A DNA stretch of 64,000 bases from Talinum fruticosum (taxonomy: Eukaryota; Streptophyta; Magnoliopsida; Caryophyllales; Talinaceae), in contig JAITYX010000033.1 of the NCBI GenBank assembly GCA_021018815.1, forward strand, positions 6,185,001 through 6,249,000. The letters are read 5' to 3'. The notes under the pieces were generated by a model. The model was not told the DNA's origin. It worked only from the letters and a program-made list of their open reading frames with translations, and did not search any database. The position numbers and the translations under genes were made by a program. This document shows, piece after piece, positions 23,445 to 36,270 of this stretch (its first letter is position 1; the number at the start of each line of letters is the position of its first letter).

Positions 23445-24114
23445 GTATGAGGATCCACTTTGCTCTTAATCCTCTTTCGGTTGGGTTCACCTAGTGCTTG
23501 GGTAAGTGATTAAGTTAACAAAAATATTAGTACGTAAGACTTAAATCGAAATAAAGCTAACAAATGATGATAAATTACCATGTATTCCGGAGGTGAGGCA
23601 TATGCTTTAAACATCCTCCAATCGTCCTCGGTGATGAAGTTATAGACCTCCTAGGGTCTACCTTCTTCCTTTATTTGCTTTGTTTTGTGGACCCATACAA
23701 TGGCAATGCGATATTTGAAGTTTCTAAATTTTTCAGCCGCCGACATAAGGGTGCTGGTGTTTCACTAAGCGGAGCGTAGATTCTTTAACGTCCATGATAA
23801 ATGGTGTCCGAAACACAAGAATGACATGCATTAGTACATATATATTAACCATTTGCAATAAGTTGCAATACTAAGTTGAGATGTAGAGCATTTACCTAAA
23901 TATCGTTCCAAAGGTTGTCCTTAACGGAATCGGGGACTGTGGCCAACTTCGTAGTTGATGTACACGTATGTGCATGTTGCCGCACCAATAAAGCTCATAA
24001 AACAAGTCGCGTGATCGCCTACAACATTTTCGTGCCTATCAAATTCAACCCGTGGAAGGAGAGTTACATCGTCCCTTCGATTTTTTATACTTTAGGAAGA
24101 ATCAATTTTATACT
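23445..24114 (-). pseudogene. En/Spm transposase, N-terminal exons
   Basis: Read right to left, about 24060-23890 resembles the N-terminal half of a Ptta/En/Spm transposase domain: an IEFDRHENVVGDHATCF-like stretch, then VPDSVKDNLWNDI, matching the usual pattern of G-x2-V-G, a serine/glycine turn and K-x2-LW. A next exon near 23700-23580 carries REVYNFITEDDWRMFKAY, and a last one near 23520-23445 carries ALGEPNRKRIKSKVDPHT, which continues in frame at 15071. The right side is cut by the Tat LTR at 24115. Stops and an isolated context mark it as dead. The domain call is from recognition, not a profile search. Confidence 0.65.
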
Positions 24115-26063
24115 TGTAGGAACCACGAGTCCTCTGTCCCCACATGGGGAAGCAGGCCCCGAGCTTCCCCATGAATTGGTGGGTTTAAAATTTTTCTTTT
24201 TGATTTTTGAAGATGAAAATAATTTTAGGGTTTCGAAGAATTTCATAATGTGGGGATTAATCTCTTATTTAGCTTTCCTAATTTTATTAAATTAAGTTCA
24301 AATGAGTCAAATCAAATTGAATGGCGATTTTATTAATTGTTTTATTTTAGAAATTATTTTCGAAATCTCGAGATATTATTTCCTAACCAAACAATTAAGA
24401 AAATTAGGGTTTATGTTTTTTCCATGGGGCTTTAGGGCCAAGCCGGTGTGAAAACACCTGTTTGGATCCAAGCCTCACCTTCGACCACACGGTGTAGGTG
24501 ACAGCCTGCACCTTGTGGTCGGCAGCACCGACCTGGGGCCATAGGCGAGGAGATTAGCCTCAGCCTCCGGCCTGGCTAGTAGATGTAGAATTCCCTTTTT
24601 TGTCATTCACTTAGAAAATGGTCGAGAAGCAATATTGAAGAATTAAAGCAAAAAAGGAGTTGCCAATCAATTTTTTGGAATAAAAAATAACCAAGCATAA
24701 TAAATAAATAATCTTCCAATCTTAGTATGGGGAAAATAAGTTGAAAGAGGCTAAAAATCCCTTCATTGGTCTAGAACCAAGAATCAAATTCGGGGGTGAG
24801 GGTACGAAACATTGAGATAAGCGCTTTCGTTCCACCCGTAAAATGATGACCATTACTAATTTGAGTAGTGAATTTATATAACGTAATAAACACAAGCACA
24901 CAACATACGATACGAATTGAAACCAATCGGAATAGGATAATGAAAGTGGTAAAGGAAAAATTGAAAAGCGATAAAGAAAGTAAAAGCAAAAAAGAAAAGA
25001 AAAGCACAATGAAAACAAAGCGAGAAATTAAAAGGTTACATCGGGCGTGGAGGAATTGAAAGCGATACAATTCTTCTTCCATAATACGTGAAATCAATAA
25101 AAAATATGAAACAAATAGATAAGCTGTTGTGAAGGCTTAAATGGTGCCCTCGGGTTGTACCACCTGCTAATTTGGAGCTCGGATGTGGATCCGATAAAGC
25201 AATGGTGGTGATTCGAGAAGGATTTTGTGAATTTTTTTGTGGAGATAAATCGAAAGATGTGTGGAGAGTAGGGAATAAGTCGAAAGGAGACCAAGAGATC
25301 GGAATACAAAGAGGAGTATTCAATAACTCTTGGTTAGGTTTCAGCAGCGTGGCACTAAGGAATAAGCCATTATTAAAATGAGAGCCTAAGTTCTCTATTT
25401 ATAGGGAGAGGTTAGGTCACAAAATGATCTAAGGTTTACAATCAATCAGCCGTCCCAAGTGAATCGGAAGCGGCTAAAGATCTAACGTTGAAAATGAAGG
25501 GATAAAACTATATAGAACCAAATCCCGTGGGTTGGGAGCGTGCGCACTTTTAATTCCGCAACGTAATTCTTCATGCAAAATGCGACGTTTCAAGGCAAAA
25601 TAAACCAGGTTAGGGGTGCCGGTCACGACGTCGTTCCGAGGAAAAAAGCTTTGTGTCTTGGGTGGGCTGTTTTGGAGCTAAACATAGCACTTTGATGCTT
25701 ATGATCATGAAATGGAGCGCCTAACATTGTTTTGAGGTCATCAACTCCATTTCCGGCTTGACAAAAGTTAAAGGCGATGTTATAAGCCTAGAATCTCCTC
25801 TACGCGGCACAAGACTTCCGTTGACTCTGGTGGTTTGACTAAGGGTTGGACCATCCGAAAGAAACGGGATTTTTGTACCGACCCAAGGCAAAAGGCTATT
25901 TATTTTGTGTTATGGGTTCTTTGTGGTTTATCGGCTTCTATCACACCGATCAAATACTGTCCGTGATCCAAATCTTCAAATAGGACTCTTGATTTCATCA
26001 TTACACAAACAATATAATATACGAAATAAAAAAATCAGGTGCCACATGATTTAGGTGTCTACG
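24115..26063 (-). repeat. 3' LTR of minus-strand Tat element
   Basis: On the plus strand it opens TGTAGGAACC and ends GGTGTCTACG (expected ACA). It is followed by attagccctactttga, the reverse complement of the polypurine tract region, so it is the 3' LTR of a minus-strand element. It inserted into the transposase gene; the other end of that insertion is not found because the element is truncated near 40105. Confidence 0.8.
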
Positions 26064-29000
26064 ATTAGCCCTACTTTGACCAAGTCTAAAAGACGAAGGT
26101 CAAAGTAGATACTACAAGATACTTTTCTCGATTTTGTGCATTGCTTTGGGCAATATTAGTTGTGTAGTGCACTGGAACTAGTTGTTGTCAAACTCGAAAC
26201 TACGAAAGAAGGCTCGCACTTGATCGCGATGCATGCATTCCGATGTTCGGTAATAGGATCCTAAAGTTGGCTTGATGACAGCCTAAGGGTTAGTGAATTT
26301 CGACGCTGAAACCTCGATCATCTTTTAATCTAAAGCTTGGCCTAATAATCTGTTGTACTAACATGCTTGTTAGTAGATAATCATATTGATGAAAGTTCGG
26401 TGTTTGACTCGAATAATTCGAGTTGAAAACATACTCAAATTTTGATGTGCAAAAGCTAATATGGTCGGTCCAAAAGCTTCCACTTGCATAAATATGGTGC
26501 CAAACATCCACTTGCCATGCTTGATGCGACTTCATAAGCTAGGACACCTACTAGGGTTGTAAGGTCTGTCGTTGATGGGATGCCACCATGCCTCATGACC
26601 GGTGCCAGCCAGCCTTTCGCGAGACTTGGCCACTGGCGTGCTCGCCGGATTCCCTTGCTCTCCTCTTGCGTGTTAGTTTGTTGCTCAAGTATATAATTAA
26701 TAGGATTCATCGGTGCTATCATATGTACCGTGTGGGCCAACATGTAGTGCCTAAGCTTCTTGGTAGCCTAGACTAATGCCAACGATGCCTTCTCTAATGG
26801 CATGTATCTAGTCTCATAATCTAAGAACTTATTGCTTAGATAATATATCACGTACTCTTCTTTCCCGTCTCCTTGAGCTATCATGGCCCCCATAGCTGTC
26901 TCTGTCATGGTGAGGTACAAAAGTAAAGGTTTCCCTGGTTGGGGTGGAACTAACACTTGGAGGGTTAGCTAGGTATTCCTTAACCTTCTCCATTGCTTGT
27001 TGGCACTCGGTATCCCGAATAGGCTCGGACCCTTTCTTCAATTTCTTGAAAAAGGGTTCACGGACCATAGTAAATTTTGATATGAAATGACTAATGTATT
27101 GTAAACATCCTAGGAAACCATGTATCACTTTCTGTCTTCGGCGGCGGAATCTCCTGAATAGATTTGATCTTGGATGGATCGACTTCAATTCCTCTAAGAT
27201 TGACTATATAGCCTAACAGTTTTCTTGCGTTCACCTTGAAGGCACACTTTTGAGGATTAAGGCGCATGTTGTATTTTCTTAGTTTTTGAAGAATTTCTCA
27301 AGTTGGGTAGGTGCCCCGCCCTATCCTTGGACTTTATCATCATGTCATCCACATAGACCTCGACTTCTTTGTGGATCATGTCATGTAATAGTGTTGTGGC
27401 CGTCCTTTGATATGTTACGCTGGCGTTCTTGAGCCGAAATGGCATCACCACGTAATAATACCTCCCCATTGAGTGATAAAGGTTATCTTCTCCATGTCTT
27501 CTTCAACCATCTTCACCTGATTCAATCGAGCATAGCCGTCCATGAACGAAAGTAAAGTATGACTCATTGTGTTATCTATACGTATGTCAATATGGGGCAG
27601 CGATGAAATCGTCTTTGGGACTTGCCTTATTCGGATCTCCGAAGTTGACGCACATCTAAACCCTATCGTCCTTCTTCGGAATTGGTATTGTATTTGTTAC
27701 CTACTAAGGATAGTGAACTACCTTGATGAACCCAACCTCCAATTGTATCCGGACCCATTCCTTAATTTTCAATGCCCATTCAGGTTTCATCCTCCTTAGC
27801 TTCTTCTTAACGAGGCTTAGTGTCTTCGCAAAGTGGAATTTATGTTCTGCTATACATGGATCTATCTCCGGCATGTCTTTGTAAGACCATGTAAAGACAT
27901 GTATGATCTCTGTAAGGAGAAAAGTAAATTGCTTCTACTCTTGTAGATCTTGTGTTTTCCCGATCTTAACCTCTTGGGGTTGATCAATGGATCCTAGATT
28001 AATTGTTATCCTTTCCTCTATTATTGGTGAGCGATTTTCATGATCTTCCATAGCTTTTATTACAGGATGAGGCAAACGGTAAGCGAAAGGTTCGTCTTAT
28101 TAAATGAAGAAACGAGTACATTAGACTCGAAATAGAAGATGCGGAATCGGAAAGAACAAAATTAGAAAAAGAACTACAAGCAACGGGAAGAGAAGTAAAA
28201 GCCCTAGTACTAGACTCGGGATTTGGATGCACTCCTAAGCTAATGGCGAATTGTTGGCCTCCTTAGTGTCAATCCAAGTAACGTGCTTAGACCCCTCATT
28301 GTCGGTGTCGGTGATGAACCTGGATGGATCGAAGCTGCGAGTGCGACATAGCTAGCCCACTCTGGTGTGGACTGTCCCTCTTCGAGGAGGTAGGGTGCCT
28401 CCTTTTCTAATATACAACAACAATTAAAGATCTCTAGGTCGGTACACTGAATACCCTTATCTTTGAGGTAGTAGTGCTCTGGAAAAACCATAATAGGGAA
28501 GTCATCACCTTCTTTTAGGAACTGCCCATTTAAAGTATAAGGAAAGGGCTTGATGAAGCGGATTGTATGGGCTGCAATTCTCCTAGTCCGAATTTCCCAC
28601 TTGGCTTAGGTCATTTCCTTAGAAGTAGGTTGATAGCCTAACCTAAGTTTATAGTTGTTAGTGGGATCAAGGGGTGGAGAGATAGTGTGGTATTCCAAAA
28701 TACCCCTTCTTCTCCGAGCATCGAGTGGACACTCGGGTTGCCATAAGGATTGAACTTAAGAGGCGCTTCATCTTTATCTAAGGCAACGACAGTCTCAAAT
28801 CCATATAATTCCTCATCTTTTGCATCGTGCTCCATCTCAACCATATATTCCTTAGAGGTGATAGTAGCACAAATACTATCCCCATTAATAGTTATAACCC
28901 GATCTTTGATAATCATGTTAACTTTCCGATGCGAGTGTAAAGGGTACTGCTTGATGATCATATAGCTAAGGGCGTCTTAGGAGCAAATTGAATGTAGTTG

Positions 29001-29115
29001 GGATGTCTAGGACTTGGAAGTCAATGTTCCTTTCTACTGGCCCTACATTAATTGGTAAGGTTAGCGTTCCCAAGACTTTTCTCTTAGAATTTTTGTAAGG
29101 TCGAAAATGGACGAG
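26064..29115 (-). pseudogene. Tat-like gypsy pol: RT and RNase H region
   Basis: On the minus strand, 28638-28961 holds HRKVNMIIKDRVI and an acidic tail, like the end of the protease region. RT appears at 27257-27469 with YYYVVMPFRLKNASVTYQR and the catalytic VYVDDMMIKS (the canonical GLKNA has become RLKNA). RNase H follows at 26768-27188, with FLGCLQYISHFI, then GAMIAQGDGKEEYVIYYLSN and YMPLEKASLALV, and its distal part near 26700 with LAHTVHMIAPMNPI. Many frameshifts separate these blocks. Integrase is absent: after RNase H comes about 450 bases of untranslated sequence and the polypurine tract. The gag-protease side is displaced to 39699-40105 by the SIRE insertion. Confidence 0.8.
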
Positions 29116-30642
29116 TGAAGGTTTGCTCGGGGAGAGTCCGAGTCACCCTAGAGGGGGTGAATAGGGTGATGAAAAATTCTTTGCGAAAGCACACACCTTT
29201 TGACAGAGAAGAGTCAAAGACAGATTCCGAGTCTAAGCAAGGGGTCGAAAATATTGGACTCGGAATGTAATGAATCGGAGTAAACACGTTCAGCGAGGTC
29301 GTCTCGAGTCTAGAATGAACTCGAAATAGAACACCGAGAATTTACGTGGAAACCCTCCCGGGCGAGAAAACCACGGCCCGTGTCGGTCCGGACACGAAGT
29401 CAAATCCACTATTTTGAGTCCACAAAATATCGTGAACTTGACGGAACCCGAGTTGCTCCCTTAGACAACTCTATACAAGTTTTCCTAGACTCGAAATTCC
29501 CTTATCCGATCTAGTACTTCCTAGCTGAGATAACCCTTACAGCTAGGGACAACTAAGCTGAGTTAACCCTTACAGCTTAGTCAAGGGACCTTACAAAGAA
29601 TGTAAGAAGTGTTTGTAACGAAGTACAAGACCTTACAACTCGTAAAGTAATGAATTACGAGTAAGAGTTGTAAGTAGAAGATTGAGAATGAATACAATAA
29701 CTTTGCTCAAGTAAGTGTATTGACAATATGTTCGGCAACCTTCAAGTCTTGTGAAGTGGCTTCCATTTATAGATGACCAGGCAGAGTAGCCGTTATCTTC
29801 ATCTCGCGACCGAGAGTCCTCTCGTGACCGTTGTGAAAGGCTTTCGAGTCACTCGAAAGTATCCGTTGAAATATGGACGTTGGACAACGGTTTAACTCTC
29901 TTGGAAGTCCCAAAACCATTGGTTGTGTCTTGAAAAGTGTGGTGAAAACCACCGTTAAGCTTGACGTTCCAGCTTTTCCGGATATAAGCGGCACAGCTTC
30001 GACACAATCTTCTCGGGACTAAAGCGAGGGAAGGTGAAAAGCCATATCTCGCCGGTGATTTGACGTTCGAAGCTTCGGCTACTTTTGTATTTTGAAAAGA
30101 TATCCTCGATTGAATAACCTACAAAAGTAAAACACCTTCGGTTCTCAAAGTATAAAATACTTTGGTCCAAGGTTAGACACGGATAATAAAATAATTATGA
30201 AAATTAACCAACAGATTATTCGAGTCGAAAAGAAATGGAATATTCCGAGTCTAATATCCATGATACTCGGAATTCCATATGACTTAGTCTTAGGTAAAGA
30301 ATCAAGTTCCATAACGAATATCGAGTGGGAAATACTTGATGTAAACTAAGCATGAAAAGAGCTACGAATGCCGACTTTGCAAACAATAGAGTAGATAATC
30401 ACAAGTCGGATTCCGAGTGAGAGTGGACTCGGAATAAAGAACAAGTTTTCCGAGTCGCTAACCGAAAGCGATTAAATAGATATGTGAAGGCCGAATCGCA
30501 TAGAAAATATACTTTTTAACTCAAGTAAGTTTCTAAGACACAGAGAATGCCTTGGAATCAAAACTCTATAAGAATGTCATCGTTATACCCGATTCCCTTT
30601 GCATGACTCGTAAAGATATAGAGCAAGTGTCTCGAGTCTTCA
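29116..30642 (-). repeat. 3' LTR of SIRE-like element
   Basis: On the plus strand it opens TGAAGGTTTGCTC and ends GAGTCTTCA. It is near-identical to 38174-39698; most differences are one-base gains, losses or changes at ctcg, cgg and ctg. Its TATA box on the minus strand lies at 29765-29771. Confidence 0.95.
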
Positions 30643-30655
30643 ATCTCCCCTTTTT
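30643..30655 (-). other. Polypurine tract of SIRE-like element
   Basis: Minus strand AAAAAGGGGAGAT directly before the LTR start TGAAGACTCG. The second element has AAAAAGTGGGAGAT at the same place (47238-47251). Confidence 0.85.
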
Positions 30656-31056
30656 GATGAAAGGCATTCCATACTTAAACGAAACTTTGTTAGAGGAAAA
30701 GTAGAATGATTCCGAGTAGTTTGAGTGAAAGTAAGGCATATTGAATAGATCGAGCAATATACAATATATCGAGCAAATTAAAGTATGCTTGAACTCATTA
30801 ACTCGGAAAAGAAAGAACTCGAAATTAATAATGAAATGCATCAATTCATTAAAAGAAATTACAAGGGCGGAAAGAACTCCCCTAGACAAGACAACCAGTT
30901 TCGACTACATTTTCTCCCCTTGCCTTTCAGAAAAACAAGAAACAAAAAGAAGGGAGAAAAGTACAAGTAATACACATAAGTTGTCCGGACAAAAAGAAAA
31001 TTTTGAAGCGAAATTCGCGGACACCGAGGAATCGTGACTCGAGTGCATGGCTCCAA

Positions 31057-32668
31057 CTAGGAGGGAGGGGATTTCGAGTGGAGGCGGAGGTGCGCCGGCG
31101 CCGATAAGATCTTGACGATGTGCTCGAGCGCGGCGAAGGGAGAACCGGAATAGTTCGCAGGGGCTCGGCTCGAGGGGCCGACCCGGAGAAAGTGGATCGA
31201 GAGGTTCTTCCCTTGGGACCTCGAGGGCTGGAGGGGGCTGCTCGGCCGACTCGCCGGAGGAGCGAGATCTTTCGACCCACTCGGATCGCTGTCTCGAGCC
31301 GAGTACAGCAATTTGAGCTTGGGAGCAGGTCGTCCCTCGGCAGTCGCCACGGCCTCTTCTTCCCTTGGCCCGGAAGGAGCTGCCTCAGCGAGTAGGTTCC
31401 TCGGCGTCCTCCGCTGCATCTGCAGCTTCTTCCTCTCGCTTCTTCGCTTCCTCGCTGTCCGAGGAGGAGGTCGAGCTCGGGCTCGAAGACGCCTCGGATG
31501 TGTCTCGAGTCATCCGGGTCCCGAGCCGCCTTGGACCGTCTCTCTCGAGGAGCTCAGCCAGCTCCTGCTCGCTCCTTAACCAGCTCTCTCATCTCAAGAA
31601 CAAGAGACTCGCTGCTCTCGGATTTGGGATCGACCGGTCTTTTGGTTGATGGTCGACCACGAAGAACGGACTTGAAACCCCTGAGCATGTCTCCGAGTTC
31701 GAAGACACAGAGGTGATCTTGTCCATGAAGATAGGGGACAAGAGGGCAGAGAGAGTTTTGGAAGCACTCGGAGGTGGAGGCACCACCAGGTGAAGAGGGA
31801 AGAGGGAGAGGGGTTGATTTCGAGTCCGAGGTGGAGAAGGAGGCCTCAGCTCTAAGTTGTGAACCCGCACACCGTGGTTAGTTTCCTGGTATCCGTACCC
31901 TGGAGTTCCTTCTTGCCGACCACAATGGCCGCCTCGGACACCGCGTTAGGGTCGAGAGGAAGAGGAACTTGGAATTGTTTGAAGACAAGGGTGAGAAGAG
32001 CACCGAAAGGAAGGGAGGTGTTCTTCTTGGTTTGAAGTCGAGTCGGCACAGCGGCCATCCGCTCAATGATGGAGGGGAAGAGGTCGACTTAGTATCCCTC
32101 CGGGATATCGAAGAGGGCTTTGAGGTGCTTGGAGTTGGGGTTCTCCTTGCTAGAATGCTCGTGAGAAGAAGGTTCTCATCAGCAGGAAACACGAAGCTCT
32201 GGCTTCGACTTCAACCGAGTCACGTAAAAGTTCTTTCCGGACCCGTGGAATTCTTTAGCGTACTTTTCAAAGAAGTCGTCGGCGACTTCAAGTGAAAGGG
32301 ATAGGGTTGCTGTTCAAGAAGAGAGAAGAGACTTTGAACAGGACGGTGAAGGAGAGAGGTGTTGATACTGAACAAGTAATGTTCCGGACCCGAGAGGTTA
32401 GAACATTTTCGAGTGGGAGAGATGAGTATAAAACTCGTAAACGAGTTCGGGATAGATGAACTCGCTGAAACACAAGAAAGGGTAGACTCCTGTGGTTTGG
32501 ATGTTGGACAACCAGGAGAATTTGGTTGTTGGGAAGAACTTGTCGTCCAGCAGCAAGATGCTCTGGGTGACAATGGGTTTAGAAGGGGTTGAGCTTTCGG
32601 CTTGTTGGAGCGAGGCTTTTGGAGGATGAAGAAACCCGAAAGTCGGGGTGGTTTCCTCTTTTAGGCAT
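31057..32668 (-). pseudogene. Extra SIRE ORF in env position
   Basis: This ORF lies between RNase H and the 3' LTR and would encode roughly 530 residues. The start MPKRGNHPDF at 32668 is matched by MPKRGSHPDF at 49234 in the second element. A conserved block follows: LDDKFFPTTKFSWL, then FSEFIYPELVYEFYTHL. This resembles the plant domain catalogued as a putative transposon protein (Transposase_32-like), common in such extra ORFs. A glutamate/arginine-rich probable coiled coil (MRELVKE...ELLE) and a Ser/Glu-rich acidic linker come next, then a C-terminal region near 31419-31057. I see no convincing signal peptide or transmembrane helix, so a true envelope role is doubtful. Frame breaks include cctcgctcc near 32610 and gagcgagcag near 31570. 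Confidence 0.65.
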
Positions 32669-33309
32669 TGTTAGAGATGAAAAGATGAAACTTTTCGAAA
32701 GAGAAAGAGAAAGAGATGTAGAAGAGACGAAAACGAAAATGGTAGAAGAAAAATGAGAAGAGAGCAAATCGAAAACTTACGAGAGAGAGAGAGAGAGCTT
32801 CTTCAACACTTGCGGACGATCAAGGGTCACTGTTCACGTAGAAAACTTCCGCGAGAGGGTTTTCGTTTGAGAGGGAAAGAGCTTTAGAGTACCGAGAGAA
32901 AGATGGATAGACGTTATTTATAAAGAGTACGCGCGCCCGTTCACTATCCGTTAAGTAACTCCGTTCCGTCTCACCCGTCCATCGATCATTAATGTCCGGT
33001 GTGACAGTTCTTCTTCAACGGTTGAGATATCGGTGGTTTGAAATCTGCGGTTAAGATCCGATCGCAGCGCTCGAGAAAGAGAGAGAAAAAGAGTTTGAAA
33101 TTATAATCCGAAACTCTCCACTGTTCTAGAGATAGCTTCGTAAAATTTGATGTCCAATTTTCTCTTACGTCCGAGTTTGACTCGTAAAAGTTTCGAGTGA
33201 CTCGAAACACGAAATAACTATCAGCCCAATATCACATGATCAATCGAACTAATGGCTATTGACAACGAAAGCACATAGCACGTAAATATTCAAGAGTCAC
33301 AACACAAAA

Positions 33310-34900
33310 CTAAGCATTTAACATACCAAGCTCATTCCAAATAAAACGGAATTGATCTTCACCAAGAGGCTTAGTAAAGATATCAGCTAATTGAAGATTA
33401 GTAGGAATGAATTCAAGTGTAATGTCACCCTTTTCTCGAGTGATCGCGTAAGAAATGATACCCGACTTCAATATGCTTTGTTTTTGAGTGCTGGACAGGA
33501 TTCTTAGTGATACTAATTGCGCTTTGATTGTCACACTTGATTGGGACAGAGTTGAGAGATAGTCCAAGATCCTTCAAGTGTTGTTTTATCCAGAGAATCC
33601 AGGCGCAACAAGCTCCAGCGGCAATATATTCAGCTTCTGCAGTTGATAGAGCTACCGAGTTTTGCTTCTTTGAGTGCCAGGATATTAGGGATTGACCCGA
33701 AACCGGCAAGCTCCGGATGTGCTCTTTCGATCAACTTTGTATCCCGCGTAGTCCGCGTCTCGAGTACCCAGCCGGACTCGGCTCCGAGTCTCCGGAGTAC
33801 CACGAGTCCTAGATTCCGAGTGCCTCGCAAGATATCTCGAATATTCTCTTCACCGCAGATGAGATGTGATTCTTTTGGATTAGCTTGAAATCGTGCGCAT
33901 AAGCAAACACTCGAACATTATGTCCGGTCCGCTCGAAGTAAGATATAGCAGTTGATCCAATCATACCTCGATAGAGTTTCGATCTACCGCTTTACCTGTT
34001 TCATCCGAGTCGAGTTTTATACCGTCGCTCATAGGAGTAGATGCGTGCTTTGCATCTTGAAGTTTGTATTTCTTCAGCAGTTCCTTGGTGTACTTTGATT
34101 GATGGACAAAGATTCCATCATTGTCTTGTTTGATTTGCAGCCCAAGGAAGAAATTGAGTTCTCCCATCATACTCATTTGGGAACTCTTGGCTCATCAACT
34201 CGTAAAATTCTTGGCACGTAAATTCATTAGTAGCACCGAAAATAATATCATCAACATATATTTGAACAATGAGAAAATCTTTCCCTTTGGTCTTTATGAA
34301 TAGGGTCTTGTCGATCCGACCTCTTTTAAAATCATTTTGAACCAGGAAGTCTGCTCGCTCTTTCGTACCAAGCTCTAGGGGCTTGCTTAAGACCATAGAG
34401 AGCCTTTTGAAGTTTGAAAACATGATTTGGAAATTCTGAGTTTTCAAAACCAGGAGGTCTGCTCGACATAGACCTCTTCTTCAATAAAACCATTGAGAAA
34501 GGCACACTTAACATCCATTTGATATAATTTAATATGCATGCAGGATGCAAATGCCAACAGATATTCTAATGGCTTCAATTCTAGCTATCGGTGCAAAGGT
34601 TTCCCCACAATCAATTCCTTCCTCTTGATTGTAACCCCGAGCTACAAGTCTAGCCTTGTTTCGACTACTACTCCACCCTCATCCAGCTTTGTTTTTGAAA
34701 ACCCATTTGGTTCCTATAACTGGGTGGTCGAAGGTCGGTTGGTCGAGTCCGGACTTGGTTTCTCTCGAATTGATTCAGCTCTTCTTGCATGGCCTCTACC
34801 CATTCGGGTTCATTAAGGGCTTCTAGTGCATTTTGGGTTCGAGTTAGTGAAATGAATGCAGTGAATGCACATAGATTATGAAGAGAAGAACGAGTTCTTA
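33310..34900 (-). pseudogene. SIRE-like copia RT and RNase H
   Basis: RT begins near 34830 with a WVEAMQEELNQFERNQV-type stretch and has FPNHVFKLQKALYGLKQAPRAWYER (34340-34550), then catalytic IYVDDIIFGATNE (34200-34270), MSMMGELNFFLGLQIKQD and HQSKYTKELLKKY (33961-34176). RNase H follows: ISWHSKKQNSVALSTAEAEY with the catalytic acidic residues (33600-33700), IKCDNQSAISITKNPVQHSKTKHIE, and the terminal LADIFTKPLGEDQFRFIWNELGMLNA ending at 33310. These are the reverse transcriptase and RNA-degrading enzymes of the element. Breaks fall at 34455 (VEQ before PPGFE), 34347 and 33710-33960. Confidence 0.9.
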
Positions 34901-35076
34901 CCCCACTCGTTGATATCGAAATAATGTTTTCTTGGGGATGACTCGGAAGTAAATTTGAATGCTTTACCAGCTTCTTTGATTCACCAGGTTTGTTGGTTGA
35001 ATTGCTTGATCTTCGAAGCTTGCTCTAAGTGATCTTCTTCATTGACTTGCTCGTTCGAGCGACCTCTAGAGTTGTC

Positions 35077-36270
35077 TCATTCCGAGCTTCCTCGTTCGAG
35101 TGGTCTCCTTCGAGTCTTTATAGACTCATCTTCATCATCATCCTTTCCGAGCTTCAGCTTCGAGTATGAAGATTCACTTGGTTTTCCCTGTTCAAGCTCA
35201 TCAAACACTACGTGGATACTTTCTTCCACTTTGTTAGTTCTCTTGTTGAATATACGGTAAGCTTTGCTATGAGAAGAATAACCTAGAAAAATTCCTTCGT
35301 CTCGACCGAGCATCAAACTTGGTCGATGATCCTTACCGTTGTTGTGGACAAAGCACTTACATCCGAAAGATCTCGAAATAGGAAATATTTGGCTTCCTTC
35401 CTTTGTAGAGCTCATAAGGTATTTTCTTCGTAATGGGTCCGATGAGGCATCGATTGAGAGTGTAGTTGGCTGTGTTTATCGCCTCTCGCCTGAAATAGTA
35501 AGGCAAGTTGTGTTCAATCATCATCGTCCTTGCTATTTCTTCGAGGGTTCTGTTCTTTCTCTCAACTACTCCATTCTCGCTGAGGAGTTCGGGTGCTGAG
35601 AAGTTATGAGAAATTCCGTTCTTGTCACAAAACTCGAGAATTCCGAGTAATCGAACTCCCTTCCATGGTCGGTTCGAATCTTTTGAATCCGAGTCCGAGA
35701 CTCAACTTGAATCTTTCTACGAGCTTGCAGTAACTCCTTAAAGGCCTCATTCTTATGCTTCGTAAAACACACCCAGGTAAATCTTGAAAAATCATCAATA
35801 ATAATAAGTATGTAGGATTTACCTCCGAGACTCTTCACAGGGATTTCACCACATAAGTCCATGTGTAGTAATTCAAGCACGTTGGATGTGGAAACTGTCT
35901 TCGGAGATTTGAATGAAGACCCGACTTGTTTCCTCTCGGTGCATGCTTCACATACTGATCTCTTACCCGAGAGCTTTACCTCTTTGGTGGTCTCATCCGT
36001 GATGTAGCACTTGGATTGAGTGAATTTTACCTCTTGACCTTTGTCACAAAGTCGGGAGATGCTAAGTAGGTTGTACTTTAGTCCTTTGACAAGGTAGACT
36101 CGGGCTCACCAGATTGTTTCCATTACCAATCTTCCCAATGCCCACTATCTTGCCCTTCGTCGTCATCACCAAAGGTCACCTTTCCTCCTTTATATGACTC
36201 CAGCTCGTAAAAGAGTCCTTGGTCACCCGACATATGTCGAGAACAACCGCTGTCCAGGTACCGGTGTCCT
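35077..36270 (-). pseudogene. SIRE-like copia protease and integrase
   Basis: The protease block near 36230-36260 reads YLDSGCSRHMSGD, with the active-site Asp-Ser-Gly. The integrase zinc-binding end is seen as CEACTERKQVGSSF near 35900-35960. The catalytic core runs through LLHMDLCGEIPV (first Asp, near 35860), KIRTDHGREFD (second Asp, near 35660) and SENGVVERKNRTLEE (the catalytic Glu, near 35550-35580), which is the DD35E arrangement. The C-terminal part has GCKCFVHNNGKDH and GRDEGIFLGYSSHSKAYRIFNKRT (35180-35370). Frame changes separate the core and C-terminal parts. Integrase would join element cDNA to host DNA. Confidence 0.9.

Noticed and set aside
31120..32295. Plus-strand frames of 72-108 codons
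   Set aside because: Shadows of the minus-strand extra SIRE ORF, produced by its GC-rich codons.
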